Assembly (NCBI GenBank): GCA_900109895.1
Contig: FOBR01000002.1
Coordinates: 1-64,000 of the forward strand
Reading direction: 5' to 3'
From: a bacterium A37T11
GTDB taxonomy: Bacteria > Bacteroidota > Bacteroidia > Sphingobacteriales > Sphingobacteriaceae
Length of the DNA stretch: 64,000 bases
Shown: positions 37,101-44,587 of the stretch, in pieces
Layout: each line of letters opens with the position of its first letter
How positions within the stretch are numbered: the first letter of the stretch is position 1
The notes under the pieces: model-generated
Database searches by the model: none
Told to the model about the DNA's origin: nothing
The model's input: the letters and a program-made list of their open reading frames with translations, nothing else
Program-made: the position numbers and the translations under genes

Positions 37101-37132
37101 CCAAATAAATTATTTATTTTATTATAAGTCAT
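34103..37132 (-). CDS. DUF2723 (GT117, TMEM260-like) protein O-mannosyltransferase candidate
   Basis: 1009 residues. The N-terminal half has about twelve helices and the family signature SASFWDCGEFIAAAYKMQIV followed by HQPGAPLFLMLQN, with the Asp-Cys-Gly-Glu that resembles the catalytic site of GT-C glycosyltransferases. The C-terminal ~450 residues are soluble with TPR-like helices at the end (ALLAEGKTDSARKVLDKSLS, YYLAEGFYKVHEAEKADKLL). The eukaryotic relative TMEM260 is an O-mannosyltransferase, and Bacteroidota carry general protein O-glycosylation; a role there is inference. Monocistronic. Confidence 0.85.
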   Translation of the reverse strand: MTYNKINNLFGWLSFLIATTTYVLTLEPSASFWDCGEFIAAAYKMQIVHQPGAPLFLMLQNIFSDLAMRNPGLIAYWMNVGSAVSSGATILFLFWTITALAKKALVKSGTEISKTALITIIGSGLTGALAYTFSDTFWFSAVESEVYAMSSLCTAVVFWAILKWDAHANEPQADRWLLFIAYIMGLSIGVHLLNLLAIPALSLVIYFRRTPKATSSGIFKALIISVVVLGLILWGVIQYLIKLAAYFDLFFVNSLGMGFGTGVVVFILFLIGGLTYGIWYSIQKQKALLNTIMLALTFIIFGYSSFAMVLIRAKADPSLNNSDPKDAFSFLSYLNREQYGDEPLINGPYFDSRPTNIEYGAPIYRKGEKKYEEAGKKFSYTYDRTTLFPRIHSSRDNHPQFYRSWLNMGENQQSTPGDNLKFFFSYQIGHMYARYFMWNFVGRQNDVQGHGGYTNGNWISGIKFIDQALVGGQDALPKSLETDPSNNKFYFLPLILGLIGAYWHFKHSQKDAGIVGLLFFFTGIAIVLYLNQTPLQPRERDYAYAGSFYAFAIWIGLGVAGLADILGKRLKPRTASLLASILGLFMAPVLMAKDGWDDHDRSTKYVPRDLAKDYLETCAPNAILFTYGDNDTYPLWYVQEVEKVRPDVRIVNLSLLSADWYLRQMKNKLNQSDGLPISMKNDQFVQGVRDIIRYQDYKIGNPVELASILDIMLSDNPEDKYTYPDGSKENFLPTQKFKMSVNKQEVLQNHVVPKGWEDRIADSMVWNYNHDYVSRAELAMIDVLVHNHWKRPIYFATTVPSSNYMGLDKYLVSEGFAYRLMPIMKDSIADDPDGEKINTDALYNNVMHKFVWGNMHNAKYLDPESYGLIGLVINNFTSLSDALLAEGKTDSARKVLDKSLSAIPERIYGVNETLRLYYLAEGFYKVHEAEKADKLLNKTVDYIVDQLNYYLDIAKTKPNFEEQNLRFGFTVLNEISKLTKQYKQDLLNKKVEKAMNSLNTAFMGSAQGQ

Positions 37133-37285
37133 TTTAGGATGTTGTAATGATCTTGTTGTAATTACGGCCCGAAAATAAACATTCCTCTTAGAAATGAGGA
37201 ATATTTAACAAACTTAACACAAATTGTCTGGTAAATAAACTCAAAATAGGCAGAAATGCGGTCATTAAAGAAAAATAAAAAAAAA

Positions 37286-37316
37286 TTGCATCCTATACAT
37301 TATCACTCTATATTTG
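37286..37316 (+). promoter_or_regulatory. Promoter of tRNA-Gln and probably prs
   Basis: TTG (37286-37288), 20 nt, then TATATTTG (37309-37316): a good -33/-7 pair. The tRNA begins 36 nt after the -7 box. Confidence 0.65.
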
Positions 37317-37320
37317 CAGA

Positions 37321-37347
37321 CCATTTACAGAAGCGCTTTGTAAATGG
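37321..37347 (+). promoter_or_regulatory. Hairpin between promoter and tRNA-Gln
   Basis: CCATTTACA (37321-37329) pairs with TGTAAATGG (37339-37347) and the interior AAGCGCTT (37331-37338) is itself palindromic. It would form in the tRNA 5' leader or serve as an operator overlapping the transcription start. Confidence 0.6.
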
Positions 37348-37352
37348 GATTT

Positions 37353-37423
37353 TGCCCGATAGTATAATGGTAGTACGACAGATTTTGGTTCTGTTTGTCT
37401 AGGTTCGAATCCTGGTCGGGCAA
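37353..37423 (+). tRNA. tRNA-Gln (anticodon TTG)
   Basis: 71 nt. Acceptor arms TGCCCGA and TCGGGCA pair perfectly with a discriminator A; the weak U1-A72 pair is typical for glutamine tRNA. The anticodon stem ACAGA/TCTGT encloses TTTTGGT with anticodon TTG; the T arm holds GGTTCGAATCC. CCA is not encoded. prs begins 33 nt downstream without its own obvious promoter. Confidence 0.97.
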
Positions 37424-37456
37424 CTTAAAAACAAGAGGATACCCAACACTTCGTCC

Positions 37457-38401
37457 ATGCCCCTTCAATTTAATCCAGTAGAGCTTTTTTCTGGTTCAGG
37501 AAGTACTGAGCTGGCTGCTAAGATCGCCAAAGAATACGGCAAAGAATTAGGAAAGTTAACGGTTTCCCGTTTTAGTGACGGTGAGATACAACCATTCTAC
37601 AATCAGTCTATTAGAGGTAGCGACGTATTTTTAGTCCAATCCACAAATCAGCCTATAGATCATTTATTTGAGCTTTTACTCATGATCGATGCGGCAAAAC
37701 GGGCGTCTGCTCACTATATTACAGCAGTGGTTCCTTATTTTGGCTACGCCAGGCAAGATCGTAAAGACAAGCCCAGGGTGGCTATTGGTGCAAAAATGAT
37801 TGCTAACCTTATTACGGCAGCAGGTGCACACCGGATCATGACCATGGATCTTCATGCTGCGCAGATACAAGGATTTTTTGATATTCCGGTGGATCACCTG
37901 GATGCTTCAGTAATTTTTGTGCCGCATATAAAATCCCTTGATCTTCCTAATCTGACTATTGCATCGCCAGATATGGGGGGGTCTTACCGTGCGCGCACCT
38001 TTGCTAAGTTCTTTAATGCAGAAGTGGTAATTTGCGATAAACAACGTAAACGAGCTAATGAAATTGAGTCCATGTCAATTATTGGGGATGTATCCGATCA
38101 GGATATTGTGTTGATTGATGATATTTGCGATACTGCGGGTACACTTTCTAAAGCAGCACAGTTAATCATGGATAGCGGTGCGAATAGTGTAAGAGCTGTG
38201 TGTACACATCCTGTGTTGTCGGGCAAAGCTTATGAAACCATTGAAAAATCAGCATTAACTGAGCTTATTGTCACAGATACTATTCCGTTGGAACGCGAAA
38301 GTCCTAAAATTAAGGTTTTATCAACGGCAGACTTATTTGCCCGGGCTATCACAAATGTTAATGAACATGGGTCCATCTCAGGATTATTTAAGGTGGATTA
38401 A
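37457..38401 (+). CDS. prs: Ribose-phosphate pyrophosphokinase
   Basis: 314 residues, usual length. It makes PRPP from ribose-5-phosphate and ATP. Visible: SRFSDGEIQPFYNQSIRGSD, VVPYFGYARQDRK, MDLHAAQIQGFFDIPVDHL, and the PRPP-binding loop VLIDDICDTAGTL. Lies 33 nt after tRNA-Gln, so probably cotranscribed with it. Three genes of this window consume PRPP or resemble its users (apt, the PurF-like protein and, in metabolism, prs itself). Confidence 0.97.
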   Translation: MPLQFNPVELFSGSGSTELAAKIAKEYGKELGKLTVSRFSDGEIQPFYNQSIRGSDVFLVQSTNQPIDHLFELLLMIDAAKRASAHYITAVVPYFGYARQDRKDKPRVAIGAKMIANLITAAGAHRIMTMDLHAAQIQGFFDIPVDHLDASVIFVPHIKSLDLPNLTIASPDMGGSYRARTFAKFFNAEVVICDKQRKRANEIESMSIIGDVSDQDIVLIDDICDTAGTLSKAAQLIMDSGANSVRAVCTHPVLSGKAYETIEKSALTELIVTDTIPLERESPKIKVLSTADLFARAITNVNEHGSISGLFKVD

Positions 38402-38460
38402 TAGAAAGGTAAGGTAAAAAATAATGTTTGGGAAAATTCCCTTTTATTCAATTAATTTCC

Positions 38461-38468
38461 TACATTTG
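38461..38468 (+). promoter_or_regulatory. -7 box for rplY
   Basis: TACATTTG, 28 nt before the ATG. Confidence 0.5.
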
Positions 38469-38496
38469 CAACCTTTTGAAATAATAAATAAAATTA

Positions 38497-39087
38497 ATGA
38501 AATCATTTGCTATTAGCGGTTCTCTAAGAGAGAACGTAGGGAAAAGAGATGCCAAAGAGCTGCGATATCAGGGCAAGGTCCCAGCAGTTTTGTATGGTGG
38601 TAAAGAACAATACCACTTTTCAGTATCCGCAGCTGATTTGAAACCTTTGGTGTATACACCGGACGTTCATTTCGTTGAAATTAATTTGGATGGCAGTAAA
38701 TACCAAGCTATCGTACAGGAAACGCAGTTTCACCCTTTGACAGATGTATTACGCCACATTGATTTCTTGTTGTTGGATGACAAGAAACCCGTTAGCGTAA
38801 GCATTCCGATTAAATTGACTGGAACCTCTCCAGGCGTCCGTGAAGGTGGTAAGCTCATTCAGAAGCTTCGAAACTTGCGTGTGAAGGCGCTTCCAAACGA
38901 TTTGCCGCAATATATTGAAGTAAGCTTGGAACCTTTGACTGTTGGAAAATCAGTACGGGTAGATGAAGTAAAGTTAGATAAAGTAACTATTCTGAATAAT
39001 GGCGATGATACCATTGTTTCAGTGATTACCTCTCGGGCACTACGACAGGCAGAACAGGAAGCAGCTAAAACTGGTGGCAAAAAATAA
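38497..39087 (+). CDS. rplY: 50S ribosomal protein L25/general stress protein Ctc
   Basis: 196 residues, the long (TL5/Ctc) form with an N-terminal 5S-rRNA-binding domain (SLRENVGKRDAKELRYQGKV, PAVLYGGKE) and a C-terminal beta domain (KLIQKLRNLRVKALPNDLPQ, VSLEPLTVGKSVRVDEV). Monocistronic, with own -7 box and a strong terminator. Confidence 0.95.
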   Translation: MKSFAISGSLRENVGKRDAKELRYQGKVPAVLYGGKEQYHFSVSAADLKPLVYTPDVHFVEINLDGSKYQAIVQETQFHPLTDVLRHIDFLLLDDKKPVSVSIPIKLTGTSPGVREGGKLIQKLRNLRVKALPNDLPQYIEVSLEPLTVGKSVRVDEVKLDKVTILNNGDDTIVSVITSRALRQAEQEAAKTGGKK

Positions 39088-39110
39088 TATAGGCTTTTAT
39101 GTTTATGTTT

Positions 39111-39146
39111 AAAAAAAGCATCATCAGTTTCTGGTGATGCTTTTTT
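39111..39146 (+). terminator. Terminator after rplY
   Basis: The GCATCATCAG/CTGGTGATGC stem (39118-39127 with 39131-39140) is extended by a run of A on the left and six T on the right. Confidence 0.9.
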
Positions 39147-39210
39147 GCTTTAATCAATCGAAAATCGGAGTTCTTTTATCTTAATCTTAAATCGTAATTC
39201 TTAAATCGGT

Positions 39211-39774
39211 ATGTCAAAATATTTAATTGTCGGTCTTGGGAATATTGGTGCAGAATACGCGGATACCCGGCATAACATTGGATTTATGATTGTAGATGAA
39301 CTTGTCAACAAAGCTGGAGCATCTTTTAGTAATATGAAATATGCCTATTTTACAGAATATTCGTTTAAAGGAAAATCTGTTAACGTGATCAAGCCAACAA
39401 CGTTTATGAACCTCAGCGGAAAGGCGGTGAACTATTGGATGCATACCCTTAAAATCCCATTGGAACATGTGTTGGTAATTGTCGATGACCTAGCACTACC
39501 CTTTGGCAAGATCAGGATGCGGACACAGGGAAGTAGTGCTGGTCACAATGGCTTAAACAATATTGAAGCTCTCTGTGGCGGCAAAACTTATCCGCGTATT
39601 AAATTTGGTATTGATGACAACTTTCCGAAAGGAAAGCAAATAGATTATGTATTGTCGCCTTTTGACAGGGAAGAACAATTGGAGCTTCCGGCACTCATCA
39701 ATTGGACTGTGGACATGGTAAATAGTTTTATGAGTATTGGCGCCGCACTGACAATGAATAGATTTAATAAATAA
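39211..39774 (+). CDS. pth: Peptidyl-tRNA hydrolase
   Basis: 187 residues. Releases tRNA from stalled peptidyl-tRNA. Conserved residues: N11 in GLGNIGAEYADTRHNIGF with catalytic H21, FMNLSGKAVNYW (Asn68-type), VIVDDLALPFGKIRMR (Asp), and GSSAGHNGLNNI. Followed 37 bp later by mgtE on the same strand. Confidence 0.96.
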   Translation: MSKYLIVGLGNIGAEYADTRHNIGFMIVDELVNKAGASFSNMKYAYFTEYSFKGKSVNVIKPTTFMNLSGKAVNYWMHTLKIPLEHVLVIVDDLALPFGKIRMRTQGSSAGHNGLNNIEALCGGKTYPRIKFGIDDNFPKGKQIDYVLSPFDREEQLELPALINWTVDMVNSFMSIGAALTMNRFNK

Positions 39775-39811
39775 AGTAAGCGCATAGCTGTAAGATTTTA
39801 AAACGTTCAGG

Positions 39812-41194
39812 ATGGAAGAGTTGGATATGCTGGTAGCACAGGTGGAGAAATTGATTGCTGAAAGTGATCTGGAACAGTTAAAGGCGTATTTGGATGATCT
39901 CAATATTTCTGACGTTGAGAATTTAATTGATGAACTTCCAGAATTCGGATATCTTTTTATAGAGACCTTAACGCTGAATAGGGCTGTCAATGTGTTTCGG
40001 ATCCTGGATTTTCCAACACAGGAACGGATTGTCAAAAAATTATCAGGCCCTAAGCTGTCTGAGATTATAAATGAACTCCCTCCAGATGACCGTACGGCCT
40101 TGTTTAGTGAGCTTCATGGGGATGTAGTCAAAAAAATGATCATCATGCTTCCGCCAGCTGACAGGAAGGAGGCTTTATCTTTATTAGGTTATCCGGAAGA
40201 TAGTGTGGGACGGCTGATGACTCCCGATTATATTACGGTTAAGCAAAACTGGGATGTTGCCCGCGTGCTTGAGCATATCCGGAAATACGGGAAGAATTCA
40301 GAAACAATTGATGTGTTGTATGTAATTGATAAGGATGGTGTTTTGTTGGATGACATCCGTATCCGTGAAGTTTTGCTGGTAGATCCTTCTACGAAGGTGA
40401 GCGAGTTAATGGATGACCGCCTGATTTCCTTAAATGCTAACGACCCGCAGGAGGAAGCAATAAACGTATTTCGAATGAACAATCGGGTGGCTTTGCCGGT
40501 AGTTGATTCACAAAGTATTATGCTGGGGATTGTGACGGTGGATGATATTCTTTGGATCGCCAACGAGGAATATACTGAAGACATGCAACGGATAGGGGGG
40601 AGTGAAGCATTGGACGAGCCTTATTTGGATACGACAATATTTGATTTGGTTAAAAAAAGGGTAGGTTGGCTGGCCATTCTTATGGTGGGCGAAATGCTCA
40701 CAACAACAGCAATGGGCTTTTATGAGGATCAGATTCAAAAAGCCACTGTCTTGGCTTTATTTATTCCGTTGATTATTTCTTGCGGAGGAAACAGCGGCTC
40801 GCAAGCATCCACGTTGATTATTCAAGCCATGGCTTTGGGCGAAGTTACTGTACGTGATTGGTGGCGGGTGATGCGAAGGGAAATTATCTCTGGCTTTCTG
40901 CTTGGTGCCTGTCTTGGGATGGTTGGATTTATGAGGATTTTATTGTGGCACATTGTAGCGCCAAAAATTTATGGTGATCACTGGTTGCTGATAGCAGGGA
41001 CGATCACTATTTCCTTGGTTTTTGTAGTACTTTGGGGATCGCTGAGCGGTTCCATGCTGCCAATGTTGCTTAAACGCCTGGGGGCTGATCCGGCAACGTC
41101 TTCAGCTCCTTTTGTGGCAACTTTGGTGGATGTGACTGGCCTACTTATCTATTTTACTGTAGCTACCATGTTGTTACGCGGCATACTATTGTAA
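39812..41194 (+). CDS. mgtE: Magnesium transporter MgtE
   Basis: 460 residues. N-terminal superhelical domain with ELPPDDRTALFSEL, two CBS domains (LMTPDYITVKQNWDVARVLE and LPVVDSQSIMLGIVTVDDIL), then five membrane helices containing PLIISCGGNSGSQASTLIIQ, the pore-helix region of the family. Mg2+-gated channel. Possibly cotranscribed with pth. Confidence 0.96.
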   Translation: MEELDMLVAQVEKLIAESDLEQLKAYLDDLNISDVENLIDELPEFGYLFIETLTLNRAVNVFRILDFPTQERIVKKLSGPKLSEIINELPPDDRTALFSELHGDVVKKMIIMLPPADRKEALSLLGYPEDSVGRLMTPDYITVKQNWDVARVLEHIRKYGKNSETIDVLYVIDKDGVLLDDIRIREVLLVDPSTKVSELMDDRLISLNANDPQEEAINVFRMNNRVALPVVDSQSIMLGIVTVDDILWIANEEYTEDMQRIGGSEALDEPYLDTTIFDLVKKRVGWLAILMVGEMLTTTAMGFYEDQIQKATVLALFIPLIISCGGNSGSQASTLIIQAMALGEVTVRDWWRVMRREIISGFLLGACLGMVGFMRILLWHIVAPKIYGDHWLLIAGTITISLVFVVLWGSLSGSMLPMLLKRLGADPATSSAPFVATLVDVTGLLIYFTVATMLLRGILL

Positions 41195-41213
41195 TACCTA
41201 TTGTTAAAATCTG

Positions 41214-41221
41214 TACCTTTG
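41214..41221 (+). promoter_or_regulatory. -7 box for the second RluA gene
   Basis: TACCTTTG, 31 nt before the TTG start. Confidence 0.45.
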
Positions 41222-41252
41222 CAGATATTGTTTAACTTTTAATTGGCTGGCT

Positions 41253-41948
41253 TTGGGAAATTTAGCGATTACTGATAAGGATATCTTATATGAGGATAAT
41301 CACCTTATTGCAGTTAATAAAAAAGCTGGGGATATTGTTCAAAAAGATGAAACCGGCGATGAACCCCTAGATGAAAAGGTAAAGAAATTCTTGGCCTTAA
41401 AATACCATAAACCAAATGGTGCATTTTTGGGGGTGGTTCACCGGCTGGACCGACCGGTAAGTGGGGTCATTTTATTTGCTAAAACGAGCAAGGCGCTTGA
41501 ACGCATTAATGTTATGTTTAAAAGCCGAGAAATGCACAAAACATATTGGGCAGTGGTACGCCAGCATCCAGCTGCAAATAGTGGTAAACTGGTGCATTGG
41601 TTGGTAAAAGACCCTAAAAAAAATGTAACGAAGGCTTATTCTCAGGAAGTGAAAGGTAGCCAGTTTGCTGAATTATCCTATCGTTTGCTGGGAGAGATGA
41701 CAAACTATTATTTATTGGAGGTAAATCCGCGTACGGGCAGGCCCCACCAAATTAGGGTGCAGTTGTCTACTTTGGGTTGTCCTATCGTGGGGGATAATAA
41801 GTATGGGTATCCAAGAGGAAGCTTGAAACGAAGTATTTGCCTACACGCCCGCAAGCTGGAATTTATCCATCCGGTCAAGAAAGAACCGGTTACTATATTT
41901 GCCCCTTTGCCCCAGGACGGGTTCTGGGAGCGTTTTGAACAATTCTGA
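41253..41948 (+). CDS. RluA-family pseudouridine synthase (copy 2)
   Basis: 231 residues starting at TTG, the only start that includes the family's first strand. HRLDRPVSGVILFAKT carries the catalytic Asp; RPHQIRVQLSTLGCPIVGDN and HARKLEFIHP follow. No S4 domain. Paralogue of the enzyme at 11657. Target site not inferable. Confidence 0.9.
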   Translation: MGNLAITDKDILYEDNHLIAVNKKAGDIVQKDETGDEPLDEKVKKFLALKYHKPNGAFLGVVHRLDRPVSGVILFAKTSKALERINVMFKSREMHKTYWAVVRQHPAANSGKLVHWLVKDPKKNVTKAYSQEVKGSQFAELSYRLLGEMTNYYLLEVNPRTGRPHQIRVQLSTLGCPIVGDNKYGYPRGSLKRSICLHARKLEFIHPVKKEPVTIFAPLPQDGFWERFEQF

Positions 41949-41998
41949 TAAAAAATTGTTAGCACGTTAATTTTTTTAACTTTATAATTTAATTGACC

Positions 41999-42457
41999 AT
42001 GGAACGCGTATGGATCTATCAGTCAGACAGACAGCTAACCACCACTGAGGAAGAGCGGATATTAGAAGTTTTGGACGATTTTACGGGTCAATGGAAGGCA
42101 CACGGTAAACGACTGTCCGCCTGGGCCGAGGTTCGCTACGGTTATTTTGTCATCATTACCGTAGATGAGGCTGTAGCAACACCCACCGGATGCTCCATCG
42201 ACAAATCTGTCCACCTGCTCAAAGACCTGGAAGGAGAATTAAAAATCACGCTGTTCGACCGTATGCAGATCGCTTACAAAAAAGAAGGAGGTGAGGTTAT
42301 CGTTGTTTCTCGCACTGTATTTGAACAGCTGCTGGCCGAAGGCGTAATAAGCACCGAGACAATAGTATTTAATAACCTGGTGCAAAACAGGGATGAACTT
42401 GCATCTAATTGGGAGATTCCGCTCAAAAACAGCTGGCATTCCAAAGTTTTTAGATAA
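41999..42457 (+). CDS. Conserved Bacteroidota protein of unknown function
   Basis: About 152 residues. Start ERVWIYQSDRQLTTTEEERI, central TGQWKAHGKRLSAWAEVRYG and TGCSIDKSVHLLKDLE, C-terminal TIVFNNLVQNRDELASNWEI and PLKNSWHSKVF. This family is often labelled 'ABC transporter ATPase' in Bacteroidota genomes, yet no Walker A, signature or Walker B motif is present. No signal peptide or membrane helix; cytosolic. I chose ATG 41999 over TTG 41993. Confidence 0.8.
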   Translation: MERVWIYQSDRQLTTTEEERILEVLDDFTGQWKAHGKRLSAWAEVRYGYFVIITVDEAVATPTGCSIDKSVHLLKDLEGELKITLFDRMQIAYKKEGGEVIVVSRTVFEQLLAEGVISTETIVFNNLVQNRDELASNWEIPLKNSWHSKVFR

Positions 42458-42570
42458 TCTGACGCATAGTCATAAATTTTATTGGGGTTATAATTGCCAC
42501 AGAAACTTAGGCGAAGTAGACCAAGCCTATAAGTCGGTGTTTCTAGACACGAATAATCAAATAAAATTAA

Positions 42571-43272
42571 TTAGGGAATTTTAATATACCTCATGTACCG
42601 GGCTATTAGGGAAGTCTTTCTGCTAATATAGGCCGTAGGATGGGCTGGTGACCACCGCCTCGGGTTAGGCAGCACCGCTACCAGGAGAGCCGCTTGGCGT
42701 TTTGTAAGATTTCTTGCCGATTTTTTATAGTAAGACTGTGCAGCTGCTTCAGCACCATAAATTCCATCTCCTGTTTCAATTACATTTAGGTATACTTCCA
42801 GTATCCGTTTCTTCGTCCAGAATATTTCGATCAGCACGGTGAAATAAGTCTCAAAACCTTTCCGTAACCACGACCTTCCAGGCCAGAGAAAGACATTCTT
42901 GGCAACCTGTTGGCTAATGGTGCTACCACCACGAATAGCCCTGCCGTCTTTATTGCGTTTGTAAGCATTTATGATGGCCTTTGTGTCAAAGCCCCAATGC
43001 GTCATAAATCGGGCATCCTCGCCACTCAATGCTGCCTTTTTGAGATTGTTAGACAAGTCTCCATAATTAAGCCAAATCTTTTGCAACTTCCAATCTTTTC
43101 CATCTGCCATACGTTCAAACCCCCGCTGCAGCATCAGCCAGGTTATAGGAGGATTGATAAAGCGCAGGCTTAGGACCCAGACCCAAGAAATAGCTACAGC
43201 ATATAAGGCAATCCGGCCAACCAATTGAAGGAAGGCTCGCGGTTTCCGCTTTTTATTTCTTTTTATTGCCAC
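42571..43272 (-). CDS. mtgA: Monofunctional biosynthetic peptidoglycan transglycosylase
   Basis: 233 residues starting at GTG. One N-terminal membrane helix (about 20-40), then a GT51 domain: catalytic Glu in AALSGEDARFMTHWGFD, RGGSTISQQVAKNVFLW, KKRILEVYLNVIETGDGIYG with the second Glu, and KRQAALLVAVLPNPRRW. Polymerises lipid II without a transpeptidase domain. Confidence 0.95.
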   Translation of the reverse strand: MAIKRNKKRKPRAFLQLVGRIALYAVAISWVWVLSLRFINPPITWLMLQRGFERMADGKDWKLQKIWLNYGDLSNNLKKAALSGEDARFMTHWGFDTKAIINAYKRNKDGRAIRGGSTISQQVAKNVFLWPGRSWLRKGFETYFTVLIEIFWTKKRILEVYLNVIETGDGIYGAEAAAQSYYKKSARNLTKRQAALLVAVLPNPRRWSPAHPTAYISRKTSLIARYMRYIKIP

Positions 43273-43308
43273 ATCTTGATAGGTATATTAAATGATTTAA
43301 AACGCATT

Positions 43309-43339
43309 AAAAAAGGCGCGTGAACCAAATCACACGCCT
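43309..43339 (-). terminator. Terminator after rplI
   Basis: On the minus strand AGGCGTGTG and CACGCGCCT arms (43339-43331 with 43322-43314, one mismatch) are followed by a T run (43314-43309). Ends the rpsF-rpsR-rplI operon. Confidence 0.75.
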
Positions 43340-43369
43340 ATCTATCACTTAAGTCAATATATGAAAAGC

Positions 43370-43813
43370 TTATTCAGCCACCACCTCAAACGGAACCTGA
43401 ACCTTCACCTCTTTATGTAAGTTCAGGTTAGCCAGGTACTCACCAATAACTTTTGGCTCTGTTTCAAATGTTATGCGGCGACGATCCACATCAAAACCTT
43501 GTTTCTTTAATGCATCCGCTATTTGGATACTGTTTACAGAACCAAAGATCTTGCCTGTTTCACCTGCCTTGGCGCCAATAGTCAGTTTAATGCCGTCCAG
43601 CCTGGAAGCCAGGTCTGTTGCATCCTTCTTGATCTTATCTTGCTTAAACTGCGCCTGCTTGATATTTTCAGCCAATACTTTCTTTGAAGAAGATGTGGCC
43701 AGGATGGCAAAACCCTGAGGTATCAGGTAGTTTCTGCCATAACCGGGTTTTACGGTCACAATATCATCCTTCTCACCCAGTGTCTTGATATCTTGTTTTA
43801 AAATAATTTCCAT
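43370..43813 (-). CDS. rplI: 50S ribosomal protein L9
   Basis: 147 residues. N-terminal MEIILKQDIKTLGEKDDIVT, VKPGYGRNYLIPQGFA is the 23S-binding domain; a long helix connects to the C-terminal domain (GKIFGSVNSIQIADALKKQG). Third gene of the S6-S18-L9 operon; ssb, sometimes found between, is absent. Confidence 0.97.
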   Translation of the reverse strand: MEIILKQDIKTLGEKDDIVTVKPGYGRNYLIPQGFAILATSSSKKVLAENIKQAQFKQDKIKKDATDLASRLDGIKLTIGAKAGETGKIFGSVNSIQIADALKKQGFDVDRRRITFETEPKVIGEYLANLNLHKEVKVQVPFEVVAE

Positions 43814-43827
43814 GTCGTTTTACCTCC

Positions 43828-44091
43828 CTATTTTAATGAATCAGCCACGTAAGGCAATAAACCGATGTGACGGGCACGTTTAACGGCTTGAGCGACTTTA
43901 CGCTGGAATTTTAATGAAGTACCGGTCAAACGCCGCGGAAGAATCTTTCCTTGGTCATTGATGAACTTCAATAAAAAGTTTGCATCTTTATAGTCGATAT
44001 ATTTAATGCCATTTTTCTTAAAGCGGCAATATTTTTTACGCGTGTCCTCTACTTTAGGGGCCGTAACGTACTGAATTTGATCTCTGGCCAT
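43828..44091 (-). CDS. rpsR: 30S ribosomal protein S18
   Basis: 87 residues. [40 protein letters not shown] and [16 protein letters not shown] are diagnostic. The ATG overlaps the rpsF stop by one base. Confidence 0.97.
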   Translation of the reverse strand: MARDQIQYVTAPKVEDTRKKYCRFKKNGIKYIDYKDANFLLKFINDQGKILPRRLTGTSLKFQRKVAQAVKRARHIGLLPYVADSLK

Positions 44092-44459
44092 TATTGAGCT
44101 ACCTCCGCTGCTTTAGGTTCTGGTTTTTTGTTGAAAGCGCCGCTGCGCTTTTTCTCATTATAAGCAATTGCATGCTTATCCAAAGCAGTAGTTAAAAAAC
44201 GCATAATACGCTCATCACGCTTATACTCAATTTCAAGCTTACTGATCAATTCACCCGGAGCCTTAAATTCAGTTAGGTGATAATACCCGGTTGTTTTCTT
44301 TTCAATCGGGTACGCTAATTTTTTCAAACCCCAATTATCCTCATGGATAATTTCGGCTCCGCCTTCGGTCAAGATATTTTTAAATTTGGCAATCACCTCT
44401 TTCGTAACATCTTCTGAAAGCAACGGGGTAAGAATGATAACGGTTTCGTACTGTTGCAT
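44091..44459 (-). CDS. rpsF: 30S ribosomal protein S6
   Basis: 122 residues. [20 protein letters not shown] and [23 protein letters not shown]-type core; Lys/Ala-rich tail. First gene of the operon, divergent from dnaX with an 86-bp to 128-bp shared regulatory gap. Confidence 0.97.
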   Translation of the reverse strand: MQQYETVIILTPLLSEDVTKEVIAKFKNILTEGGAEIIHEDNWGLKKLAYPIEKKTTGYYHLTEFKAPGELISKLEIEYKRDERIMRFLTTALDKHAIAYNEKKRSGAFNKKPEPKAAEVAQ

Positions 44460-44506
44460 TTTTGTAATTAAATATTAAATTATGTGTCCGTATACTAAAC
44501 GGCTTG

Positions 44507-44538
44507 CAAAGGTAAAAAAACCTTTATAGAAGTGCAAA
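44507..44538 (-). promoter_or_regulatory. Promoter of the rpsF operon
   Basis: On the minus strand TTTG (44538-44535), 20 nt, TACCTTTG (44514-44507): a near-ideal Bacteroidota -33/-7 promoter, 47 nt before the rpsF ATG. Confidence 0.75.
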
Positions 44539-44587
44539 TTTAATATTGAATATTAACCATTTGAAATTTATGCGTAACTTCGTGCCG

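Noticed and set aside
37975-37981. G7 run in prs
   Set aside because: Encodes the conserved Met-Gly-Gly of the family; essential enzyme, so switching is implausible.
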